Shown here piece after piece: positions 53,873-64,000 of a stretch of 64,000 bases of DNA. The stretch is taken from assembly GCF_003286085.1 (NCBI RefSeq), contig NW_020825551.1, positions 31,469 through 95,468 on the forward strand. The letters are read 5' to 3'. The first letter of the stretch is position 1. Every line of letters begins with the position of its first letter. A model generated the notes under the pieces. It was not told the DNA's origin. It worked only from the letters and a program-made list of their open reading frames with translations, and ran no database searches. This DNA is from Drosophila persimilis (taxonomy: Eukaryota; Arthropoda; Insecta; Diptera; Drosophilidae). Made by a program: the position numbers and the translations under genes.

Positions 53873-55214
53873 ACTAGGCCGTAAAAATATTCGAGTTGAA
53901 GATCTTGTGAGCTTTGATAAAGCTTATCAACAGCTGTTTTGCGACCAAGCGGCAACGCTTTGATATGCAATTTTTCTGCCGTGCACTATATTTTATTAAA
54001 TATTGCTGTGACTGGATCCTGTATAACAGAAGAAAACCATAGAATGTGTGGGAAAACGTGGGTTGCTGTTTTTAGTAGTCCCAGCCTCTTTCTTTCTCTC
54101 CTCGTGACCGTCAGAGTGACCGGCCTTGGAAAAAAAAAGTCTTGTAGAGCTGACCCAGTTCTCTAAACCAAGGTCACGCCAAAGTAAAAGCCTAGTGCAA
54201 GTGCCAAGTGCGGCTCAAAGTGATGATTTAATTTGAGTGGACGCGCCAGTTATATATCGTCAATACTGGGGCAGCCGTTCGACCATTTGGAAAACGAACG
54301 CCCACAGTTCAGTAAAATTTTTCGATCAGTGGTGTAATTCTGTTGAGGTAATCCACCCAGCTACAGAGACCCGTTGAAAAATTTCTGTTCTTTCCGCGTA
54401 GGATTAGCACCACTAGTATCTACGTATTACAACGCTGGTCTAGAAGTTACGAATTGGTTATTCCCGGACACCTCTATTGGCCACGTGCCCGTACCACCGG
54501 TTTAACCCCCATCTGAAAAGAATGAATGTGCGGTAACTATTCGTTGGTCTTCAACCATGATCACGGTTTTATACATGCATTTCTATATACCTACTACTAA
54601 TCATTTTTATAGATTTAAGATCATTATACCCTACCTCGCCCTTATGATATTCCTTCCCCAGTATATTCTGTATAGTAATACCCAATAAATGTAAGACAAT
54701 ATCGAATAGCAGGCTTATTTGAAGGGATCCTGACTGTTAATAGGTGGCCCTGAAGGATCATGGTAGGGTGGGCGTTCTCGCCAATGAGCGATACCGCAGC
54801 CGACAAAGATCTGACCGGTGATCTTCTTCGTTTACGTATCCATGCTGATCTGTCCCTTTGACCCCCTGTATCCCGTTTCCTAGTATCCTTTCCATACTCG
54901 TACGCGTTTTTTTTTATATAAATTCTTATCTCGACCATTTGCCAGAGCTCTAAATGGGGAGTAAAATGTCCTCCATGCCCACATAGTATACTACATAGTC
55001 TATAACTCTACTTTGAGCACTCTACTACACTCCACTCTCTTATCTGAGCGGACCGGGACGTACGCTTCTAAGCACTTGACCTTGATAGTGGCGCCGGTGA
55101 TGAGCCCGGCTCTCGGTTTCATCTCGGCCGGACGCAAAACGAGCTGTCGCTATGAGTACTCAAGTCAACGTTCTTCAGTAAAGAGCAGCACCAGTAAAAC
55201 AAACTAAAAACCAA
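53873..55214 (+). repeat. X repeat, full unit (reference copy)
   Basis: 1342 bp, the most complete X here. It starts ACTAGGCCGTAAAAA and ends ACTAAAAACCAA, with DINE on both sides. Notable points: TATA-rich stretch near 54580; AATAAATGTAAG near 54683; on the plus strand TGGCGCCGGTGATG near 55090, superficially like a primer site. A minus-strand ATG frame of 98 codons (54938-54642) recurs in other units. Not recognised as any known family. Confidence 0.75.
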
Positions 55215-56351
55215 CGAGGGGGAACGTTGTGAGTTGCTGCGGACACCGCAACTCTACAGTTATACCCGATACTTAGTCAGTATGGATTTCCTCCGGCAGA
55301 CGCCGCTAATATTAAACGACACGACAAAGAGTGCGTGCGAGAGAGACAGAAAATCAGGCTGAGCGTGACGTCGGGCGCTGCGTAGCCAATGCAAATTGAT
55401 TTGTTCCTGTTGGCTATAAAAATTATCTGATCTGATCCAGACTCAGCAATCTGATAGATATGGTCATTCTCTATGATTCTGCGTTTTTAGTTTTCTCGAA
55501 TCTGCAATATTGTGGATGCAACAGATTTTCGTCCTTTGTGTGGGCGGTAGGGGGTAGGGCGAAATTCTGAGATATACGTTTTAAAGTGAGATCTAACAGA
55601 AGTGCGGATACCAAATTTGGTTACTCTAGCCTTAATAGTCTCTGAGATTTGTGGATGCCCCAGATTTTAGTCCTTTGCGGGGGCGGAAGGGGGTGTGGCG
55701 AAATTTGGACACAAAACGGTCAAGGTCCGATATCACAGGAGTGTGGATACCAAATTTGGTTGCTCTGGCTCTTATAGGTTCTGAGATCCTTGAACTCATA
55801 TTTTGCAATTGGCAAAACCGACCATGAATCCTGTGTGTTAGAGAGAGACAGAGCGAGAAAGAATGAAATTGTTTTCTTGATTCTGGCTATAATAATTATA
55901 CGATCTGGTTCAGATATTGCACTCTAGAAGATATAGTCATCTTCTACGATTCTGCGTTTTTAGTTTTTTCGTATCGTCAAAATTGTTGATGCCACAGATT
56001 TTCGTCCTTTGTGGGGGCGGAAGTGGGCGGGGCAAAGTTTTGAAATATTTTTGTAGCAGTGACATATCACAGAAGTTTGGATCCAAAACATCGTTGCTCT
56101 AGCTCTTATAGTCTTTGAGCATTAGGCGCTGAAGCGGACGGACAGACGGACAGACGGACGGACGGACAGACGGACAGACGGACGGACGGACAGACGGACA
56201 GACAGACATGGCTCAATCGACTCGGCTATTGATGCTGATCAAGAATATATATACTTTATGGGGTCGGAAACGATTCCTTCTGAACGTTACACACATCCAC
56301 TTTTACCACAAATCTAATATACCCCAATACTCATTTTGAGTATCGGGTATA
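55215..56351 (-). mobile_element. DINE-like element of array unit 3
   Basis: 1137 bp, complete, with a long (GACGGACA)n tract at 56136-56205. Nearly identical to 61315-62427, one 6.1-kb period away. Confidence 0.9.
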
Positions 56352-56829
56352 GGTTAGGTTAGGTTCAGGCGGTAGCCTGGGAGAGTGATGAAACCCTCCC
56401 AAGCTCACTTGGACCTATAGAAGGTGCCGCATGGGCGTGTGCCCCTTCCCAGTGCCTAGAAACCGTGGAGAAACAGGCTGTTGCAAATTAAGGGCAGTCC
56501 CATCCGGAGGCTTGGATGAATCTGGACAAGGTCCCCGGTTTGATTTCGGACAGGTCCGAAATGTCTGTTAGGAAAGCAGCCCCGAGAAAACGAAGACGAC
56601 GATTTCCAAGGGCTGGGCAGTGGCAGAAGAAGTGGGGGACCGATTCCTCTTCTTCCTCGTCGCGACAACTCCTGCAGAAGTCGTTATGAGGGATTGACAG
56701 TCTAGAGGCATGAGTGCCAATCTGCCAGTGTCCCGTAATGGCTCGAGTAACTGCAGAGCACTGTGCTCTGCTGAGCCTATACAGCTCGGCTGAGCGCTTT
56801 TTCGATCGATATGGCCATATCAATCTTGA
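56352..56829 (-). mobile_element. 5'-truncated non-LTR retrotransposon, copy 2
   Basis: 478 bp, the same insertion as 51179-51666: same ends and the same GAGTATCGGGTATA duplication (56338-56351, 56830-56843). It lacks about 10 bp near 56425 (CCGTTGTGGT) present in the other copies. Confidence 0.8.
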
Positions 56830-56843
56830 GAGTATCGGGTATA

Positions 56844-57744
56844 ACTAGGCCGTAAAAAAATTCGAGTTGAAGATCTTGTGAGCTTTGATAAAGCTTATCA
56901 ACAGCTGTTTTGCGACCAAGCGGCAACGCTTTGATATGCAATTTTTCTGCCGTGCACTATATTTTATTAAATATTGCAGTGTCTGGATCCTGTATAACAG
57001 AAGAAGACCATAGAAAGTGTGGGAAAACGTGGGTTGCTGTTTTTAGTAGTCCCAGCCTCTTTCTTTCTCTCCTCGTGACCGTCAGAGTGACCGGCCGTGG
57101 AAAAGAAAGTCTTGTAGAGCTGACCCAGTTCTCTAAACCAAGGTCAAGCCAAAGTCAAAGCCTAGTGCAAGTGCCAAGTGCGGCTCAAAGTGATGATTTA
57201 ATTTGAGTGGACGCGCCAGTTATATATCGTCAATACTGGGGCAGCCGTTCGACCATTTGGAAAACGAACGCCCACAGTTCAGTAAAATTTTTCGATCAGT
57301 GGTGTAATTCTGTTGAGGTAATCCACCCAGCTACAGAGACCCGTTGAAAAATTTCTGTTCTTTCCGCGTAGGATTAGCACCACTAGTATCTACGTGTTAC
57401 AACGTTGGTCTAGAAGTTACGGATTGGTTATTCCCGGACACCTCTATTGGCCACGTGCCCGTACCACCGGTTTAACCCCCATCTGAAAAGAATGAATGTG
57501 CGGTAACTATTCGTTGGTCTTCAACCATGATCACGGTTTTATACATGCATTTATATATACCTACTACTAATCAGTTTTATAGATTTAAGATCATTATGAT
57601 ATTCCTTCCCCAGTATATGCTGTATAGTAATACCCAATAAATGTAAGACAATATCGAATAGCAGGCTTATTTGAAGGGATCCTGTCCCTTTGACCCCCTG
57701 TATCCCGTTTCCTAGTATACTTTCCACACTCGTACGCGATTTTT
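56844..57744 (+). repeat. X repeat, array unit 3, left part
   Basis: X up to the poly-T position, where an inverted DINE is inserted. A deletion of about 125 bp near 57683 (GGGATCCTG to TCCCTTTGACC) is private to this unit. Confidence 0.78.
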
Positions 57745-58857
57745 TATACCCGATACTCAAAATGAGTATTGGGGTATATTAGATTTGTGGTAAAAGTGGA
57801 TGTGTGTAACGTCCAGAAGGAATCGTTTCCGACCCTATAAAGTATATATATTCTTGATCAGCATCAATAGCCGAGTCGATTGAGCCCTGTCTGTCTGTCC
57901 GTCTGTCCGTCCGTCCGTCTGTCCGTCTGTCCGTCCCCTTCAGCGCCTAATGCTCAACGACTATAAGAGCTAGAGCAACGATGTTTTGGATCCAGACTTC
58001 TGTGATATGTCACTGCTCCAAAAATATTTCAAAACTTTGCCCCGCCCACTTCCGCCCCCACAAAGGGCGAAAATCTGTGGCATCAACAATTTTGACGATA
58101 CGAAAAAACTAAAAACGCAGAATCGTAGAAGATGACTATATCTTCTAGAGTGCAATATCTGAACCAGATCGTATAATTATTATAGCCAGAATCAAGAAAA
58201 CAATTTCATTCTTTCTCGCTCTGTCTCTCTCTAACACACAGGATTCATGGTCGGTTTTGCCAATTGCAAAATATGAGTTCAAGGATCTCAGAACCTATAA
58301 AAGCCAGAGCAACCAAATTTGGTATCCACACTCCTGTGATATCGGACCTTGACCGTTTCCTGTCCAAATTTCGCCACACCCCCTTCCGCCCCCGCAAAGG
58401 ACGAAAATCTGAGGCAACCACAAATCTCAGAGACTATTAAGGCTAGAGTAACCAAATTTGGTGCACGCACTCCTTTAAGATGTCACTATAAAACGTATAT
58501 CTCAGAATTTCGCCCCACCCCCATCCGCCCCCACAAAGGACGAAAATCTGTTGCATCCACAATATTGCAGATTTGAGAAAACTAAAAACGCAGAATCATA
58601 GATAATGACCATATCTATTATATTGCTGAATCTGGATCAGATCAGATCATTTTTATAGCCAAAAGGAACCAATCAATTTGCAGTGGCTACGCAGCGCCCG
58701 ACGTCACGCCCAGACTGATTTTCTGTCTCTCTCGCACGCACTCTTTGTCGTGTCGTTAAATATTAGCGGCGTCTGCCGGAGGAGAGCCATACTGACTTAG
58801 TATCGGGTATAACCGTAGAGTTGCGGTGTCCGTAGCAACTCACAACGTTCCCCCTCG
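57745..58857 (+). mobile_element. Full-length DINE-like element in inverted orientation
   Basis: 1113 bp reading TATACCCGATACTC at the left and GTTCCCCCTCG at the right, inserted in the X poly-T run (CGCGATTTTTT / TTTTTTATATAAATTC). It is opposite in orientation to the other DINEs of the array. The clean insertion confirms both termini independently of the copia case. Confidence 0.92.
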
Positions 58858-59163
58858 TTTTTTATATAAATTCTTATCTCGACCATTTGCCAGAGCTCTA
58901 AATGGGCAGTAAAATGTCCTCCATGCCCACATAGTATACTACATAGTCTATAACTCTACTTTGAGCACTCTACTTCACTCCACTCTCTTATCTGAGCGGA
59001 CCGGGACGTACCCTTCTAAGCACTTGACCTTGATAGTGGCGCCGGTGATGAGCCCGGCTCTCGGTTTCATCTCGGCTGCGACGCAAAACGAGCTGTCGCT
59101 ATGAGTACTCAAGTCAACGTTCTTCAGTAAAGAGCAGCACCAGTAAAACAAACTAAAAACCAA
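58858..59163 (+). repeat. X repeat, array unit 3, right part
   Basis: Continues X after the inverted DINE, from TATATAAATTC to ACTAAAAACCAA. Confidence 0.8.
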
Positions 59164-59400
59164 CGAGGGGGAACGTTGTGAGTTGCTGCGGACACCGCAA
59201 CTCTACAGTTATACCCGATACTAAGTCAGTATGGCTCTCCTCCGGCAGATGCCGCTTATATTAAACGACACGACAAAGAGTGCGTGCGAGAGAGACAGAA
59301 AATCAGTCTGAGCGTGACGTCGGGCGCTGCGTAGCCAGTGCAAATTGATTTGTTCCCTTTGGCTATAAAAATTATCTGATCTCTGAGATTTGTGGATGCC
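59164..59400 (-). mobile_element. Truncated DINE-like element, array unit 4
   Basis: Only the hairpin-end 237 bp. At TGTGGATGCC it jumps straight into X at TTGCGACCAAGC, losing the rest of the DINE and the first 70 or so bases of X. Confidence 0.85.
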
Positions 59401-59403
59401 GAT

Positions 59404-60357
59404 TTGCGACCAAGCGGCAACGCTTTGATATGCAATTTTTCTGCCGTGCACTATATTTTATAAAATATTTCTGTGTCTGGATCCTGCATAACAGAAGAAG
59501 ACCATAGAAAGTGTGGGAAAACGTGGGTTGCTGTTTTTAGTAGTCCCAGCCTCTTTCTTTCTCTCCTCGTGACCGTCAGAGTGACCGGCCTTGGAAAAGA
59601 AAGTCTTGTAGAGCTGACCCAGTTCTCTAAACCAAGGTCAAGCCAAAGTCAAAGCCTAGTGCAAGTGCCAAGTGCGGCTCAAAGTGATGATTTAATTTGA
59701 GTGGACGCGCCAGTTATATATCGTCAATACTGGGGCAGCCGTTCGACCATTTGGAAAACGAACGCCCACAGTTCAGTAAAATTTTTCGATCAGTGGTGTA
59801 ATTCTGTTGAGGTAATCCACCCAGCTACAGAGACCCGTTGAAAAATTTCTGTTCTTTCCGCGTAGGATTAGCACCACTAGTATCTACGTGTTACAACGCT
59901 GGTCTAGAAGTTACGGATTGGTTATTCCCGGACACCTCTATTGGCCACGTGCCCGTACCACCGGTTTAACCCCCATCTGAAAAGAATGAATGTGCGGTAA
60001 CTATTCGTTGGTCTTCAACCATGATCACGGTTTTATACATGCATTTATATATACCTACTACTAATCAGTTTTATAGATTTAAGATCATTATGATATTCCT
60101 TCCCCAGTATATGCTGTATAGTAATACCCAATAAATGTAAGACAATATCGAATAGCAGGCTTATTTGAAGGGATCCTGACTGTTAATAGGTGGCCCTGAA
60201 GGATCATGGTAGGGTGGGCGTTCTCGCCAATGAGCGATACCGCAGCCGACAAAGATCTGACCGGTGATCTTCTTCGTTTACGTATCCATGCTGATCTGTC
60301 CCTTTGACCCCCTGTATCCCGTTTCCTAATATACTTTCCACACTCGTACGCGATTTT
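59404..60357 (+). repeat. X repeat, array unit 4, left part
   Basis: X from TTGCGACCAAGC to the poly-T run, again with an inverted DINE at exactly the same position as at 57745. Confidence 0.8.
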
Positions 60358-60641
60358 TATACCCGATACTCAAAATGAGTATTGGGGTATATTAGATTTG
60401 TGGTAAAAGTGGATGTGTGTAACGTCCAGAAGGAATCGTTTCCGACCCCATAAAGTATATATATTCTTGATCAGCATCAATAGCCGAGTCGATTGAGCCA
60501 TGTCTGTCTGTCCGTCCGTCCGTCTGTCCGTCTGTCCGTCCGTCCGTCTGTCCGTCTGTCCGTCCCCTTCAGCGCCTAATGCTCAAAGACTATAAGAGCT
60601 AGAGCAACGATGTTTTGGATCCAGACTTCTGTGATATGTCA
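60358..60641 (+). mobile_element. Inverted DINE-like fragment
   Basis: The first 284 bp of the same inverted insertion. It is broken at GATATGTCA, with a short filler (60642-60648) before X resumes at CATGATCACGG. Confidence 0.85.
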
Positions 60642-60648
60642 TAATCCT

Positions 60649-61314
60649 CATGATCACGGTTTTATACATGCATTTATATATACCTACTACTAATCAGTTT
60701 TATAGATTTAAGATCATTATACCCTACCTCGCCCTTATGATATTCCTTCCCCAGTATATGCTGTATAGTAATACCCTATAAAGTATAAATGTAAGACAAT
60801 ATCGAATAGAAGGCTTATTTGAAGGAATCCTGACTGTTAATAGGTGGCCCTGAAGGATCATGGTAGGGTGGGCGTTCTCGCCAATGAGCGATACCGCAGC
60901 CGACAAAGATCTGACCGGTGATCTTCTTCGTTTACGTATCCATGCTGATCTGTCCCTTTGACCACCTGTATCCCGTTTCCTAGTATCCTTTCCATACTCG
61001 TACGCGATTTTTTTTATATAAATTCTTATCTCGACCATTTGCCAGAGCTCTAAATGGGGAGTAAAATGTCCTCCATGCCCACATAGTATACTACATAGTC
61101 TATAACTCTACTTTGAGCACTCTACTACACTCCACTCTCTTATCTGAGCGAACCGGGACGTACGCTTCTAAGCACTTGACCTTGATAGTGGCGCCGGTGA
61201 TGAGCCCGGCTCTCGGTTTCATCTCGGCCGGACGCAAAACGAGCTGTCGCTATGAGTACTCAAGTCAACGTTCTTCAGTAAAGAGCAGCACCAGTAAAAC
61301 AAACTAAAAACCAA
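60649..61314 (+). repeat. X repeat, array unit 5 (truncated at left)
   Basis: X resumes in its middle and runs to ACTAAAAACCAA. It shares with 53873-55214 a one-base loss in CTCGGCCGGACGC, so it belongs to the same sub-lineage. Confidence 0.8.
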
Positions 61315-62427
61315 CGAGGGGGAACGTTGTGAGTTGCTGCGGACACCGCAACTCTACAGCTATACCCGATACTTAGTCAGTATGGATTTCCTCCGGCAGA
61401 CGCCGCTAATATTAAACGACACGACAAAGAGTGCGTGCGAGAGAGACAGAAAATCAGGCTGAGCGTGACGTCGGGCGCTGCGTAGCCAATGCAAATTGAT
61501 TTGTTCCTGTTGGCTATAAAAATTATCTGATCTGATCCAGACTCAGCAATCTGATAGATATGGTCATTCTCTATGATTCTGCGTTTTTAGTTTTCTCGAA
61601 TCTGCAATATTGTGGATGCAACAGATTTTCGTCCTTTGTGTGGGCGGTAGGGGGTAGGGCGAAATTCTGAGATATACGTTTTAAAGTGAGATCTAACAGA
61701 AGTGCGGATACCAAATTTGGTTACTCTAGCCTTAATAGTCTCTGAGATTTGTGGATGCCCCAGATTTTAGTCCTTTGCGGGGGCGGAAGGGGGTGTGGCG
61801 AAATTTGGACACAAAACGGTCAAGGTCCGATATCACAGGAGTGTGGATACCAAATTTGGTTGCTCTGGCTCTTATAGGTTCTGAGATCCTTGAACTCATA
61901 TTTTGCAATTGGCAAAACCGACCATGAATCCTGTGTGTTAGAGAGAGACAGAGCGAGAAAGAATGAAATTGTTTTCTTGATTCTGGCTATAATAATTATA
62001 CGATCTGGTTCAGATATTGCACTCTAGAAGATATAGTCATCTTCTACGATTCTGCGTTTTTAGTTTTTTCGTATCGTCAAAATTGTTGATGCCACAGATT
62101 TTCGTCCTTTGTGGGGGCGGAAGTGGGCGGGGCAAAGTTTTGAAATATTTTTGTAGCAGTGACATATCACAGAAGTTTGGATCCAAAACATCGTTGCTCT
62201 AGCTCTTATAGTCTTTGAGCATTAGGCGCTGAAGGGGACGGACAGACGGACAGACGGACGGACGGACAGACGGACAGACAGACATGGCTCAATCGACTCG
62301 GCTATTGATGCTGATCAAGAATATATATACTTTATGGGGTCGGAAACGATTCCTTCTGAACGTTACACACATCCACTTTTACCACAAATCTAATATACCC
62401 CAATACTCATTTTGAGTATCGGGTATA
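61315..62427 (-). mobile_element. DINE-like element of array unit 6
   Basis: 1113 bp, complete, a near copy of 55215-56351 with a shorter (GACGGACA)n tract. Confidence 0.9.
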
Positions 62428-62915
62428 GGTTAGGTTAGGTTCAGGCGGTAGCCTGGGAGAGTGATGAAACCCTCCCAAGCTCACTTGGACCTATAGAAGG
62501 TCCGTTGTGGTGCCGCATGGGCGTGTGCCCCTTCCCAGTGCCTAGAAACCGTGGAGAAACAGGCTGTTGCAAATTAAGGGCAGTCCCATCCGGAGGCTTG
62601 GATGAATCTGGACAAGGTCCCCGGTTTGATTTCGGACAGGTCCGAAATGTCTGTTAGGAAAGCAGCCTCGAGAAAACGAAGACGACGATTTCCAAGGGCT
62701 GGGCAGTGGCAGAAGAAGTGGGGGACCGATTCCTCTTCTTCCTCGTCGCGACAACTCCTGCAGAAGTCGTTATGAGGGATTGACAGTCTAGAGGCATGAG
62801 TGCCAATCTGCCAGTGTCCCGTAATGGCTCGAGTAACTGCAGGCCACTGTGCTCTGCTGAGCCTATACAGCTCGGCAGAGCGCTTTTTCGATCGATATGG
62901 CCATATCAATCTTGA
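62428..62915 (-). mobile_element. 5'-truncated non-LTR retrotransposon, copy 3
   Basis: 488 bp, same insertion as copies 1 and 2 with the same 14-bp flanking duplication (62414-62427, 62916-62929). Confidence 0.8.
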
Positions 62916-62929
62916 GAGTATCGGGTATA

Positions 62930-63948
62930 ACTAGGCCGTAAAAAAATTCGAGTTGAAGATCTTGTGAGCTTTGATAAAGCTTATCAACAGCTGTTTTGCG
63001 ACCAAGCGGCAACGCCTGATATGCAATTTTTCTGCCGTGCACTATATTTTATTAAATATTGCAGTGTCTGGATCCTGTATAACAGAAGAAGACCATAGAA
63101 AGTGTGGGAAAACGTGGGTTGCTGTTTTTAGTAGTCCCAGCCTCTTTCTTTCTCTCCTCGTGACCGTCAGAGTGACCGGCCTTGGAAAAGAAAGTCTTGT
63201 AGAGCTGACCCAGTTCTCTAAACCAAGGTCAAGCCAAAGTCAAAGCCTAGTGCAAGTGCCAAGTGCGGCTCAAAGTGATGATTTAATTTGAGTGGACGCG
63301 CCAGTTATATATCGTCAATACTGGGGCAGCCGTTCGACCATTTGGAAAACGAACGCCCACAGTTCAGTAAAATTTTTCGATCAGTGGTGTAATTCTGTTG
63401 AGGTAATCCACCCAGCTACAGAGACCCGTTGAAAAATTTCTGTTCTTTCCGCGTAGGATTAGCACCACTAGTATCTACGTGTTACAACGCTGGTCTAGAA
63501 GTTACGGATTGGTTATTCCCGGACACCTCTATTGGCCACGTGCCCGTACCACCGGTTTAACCCCCATCTGAAAAGAATGAATGTGCGGTAACTATTCGTT
63601 GGTCTTCAACCATGATCACGGTTTTATACATGCATTTATATATACCTACTACTAATCAGTTTTATAGATTTAAGATCATTATGATATTCCTTCCCCAGTA
63701 TATGCTGTATAGTAATACCCAATAAATGTAAGACAATATCGAATAGCAGGCTTATTTGAAGGGATCCTGACTGTTAATAGGTGGCCCTGAAGGATCATGG
63801 TAGGGTGGGCGTTCTCGCCAATGAGCGATACCGCAGCCGACAAAGATCTGACCGGTGATCTTCTTCGTTTACGTATCCATGCTGATCTGTCCCTTTGACC
63901 CCCTGTATCCCGTTTCCTAATATACTTTCCACACTCGTACGCGATTTT
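62930..63948 (+). repeat. X repeat, array unit 6, left part
   Basis: X up to the poly-T insertion point. It does not carry the 125-bp deletion of unit 3, so it is closest to unit 4 in this part. Confidence 0.8.
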
Positions 63949-64000
63949 TATACCCGATACTCAAAATGAGTATTGGGGTATATTAGATTTGTGGTAAAAG
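63949..64000 (+). mobile_element. Inverted DINE-like element, start only (window edge)
   Basis: TATACCCGATACTC and the following 38 bases, at the same X position as 57745 and 60358. Confidence 0.88.

Noticed and set aside
55085-55100. TGGCGCCGGTGATG in X as a retroelement primer site
   Set aside because: No LTR border lies next to it and the match to known tRNA ends is short; kept only as a hint.

Overview
The window reads as Drosophila heterochromatin built almost entirely from nested and re-duplicated transposable elements. I find no intact host gene, RNA gene or CRISPR array. A Drosophila origin is supported by a copia element with the copia-type LTR, primer site and polyprotein, three BEL/Pao elements, Ty3/gypsy elements, and many copies of a DINE-1/INE-1-like Helitron relative with its internal (GACGGACA)n microsatellite. 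My guess is the obscura group (pseudoobscura/miranda), because the DINE-like element resembles what I recall of the D. miranda ISY family. This is recollection, not a search.

Layout. 1-860: end of a DINE-like element plus a 33-bp stub of an unknown repeat, here called X. 861-12473: copia-1, cut in its RNase H by a nearly intact BEL/Pao element with an env-like gene (BEL-A, 2868-11662, minus strand, 5-bp target duplication). 12225-18345: copia-2, sharing an LTR with copia-1 and carrying a full DINE-like insertion. 18346-22286: broken BEL/Pao pieces (BEL-B, BEL-C). 22287-26019: DINE with a gypsy solo LTR, X, and the 5' part of a GC-rich Ty3/gypsy element (G2). 26020-27218: two DINE pieces. 27219-40441: a second copy of 17061-27218, in which the gypsy element is still present with both LTRs. 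40442-49782: the rest of G2 (gag, protease, reverse transcriptase, integrase, and a long extra ORF downstream of pol). 49783-64000: a tandem array of X units, each carrying a DINE at the same position, some also with a 5'-truncated non-LTR retrotransposon or an inverted DINE.

How it fits together. X+DINE units seem to be the underlying array. They reappear at 1-860, 22287-24416 and 33175-37630, and G2 sits inside an X unit (X halves at 36812-37630 and 49783-50249). Retroelements inserted into this array. Tandem duplications with short microhomology (TATGA at 27214-27218, GTGCGGAA at 43377-43384) and deletions then rearranged it. Almost every coding region is broken by frameshifts or stops, many shared between duplicates. 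The exceptions are the env-like region of BEL-A and, apart from one stop and a 226-bp duplication, the ORF downstream of G2 pol.

All names (BEL-A/B/C, G2, gypsy-3, X) are local labels. Domain and family calls come from reading the translations, not from database searches.
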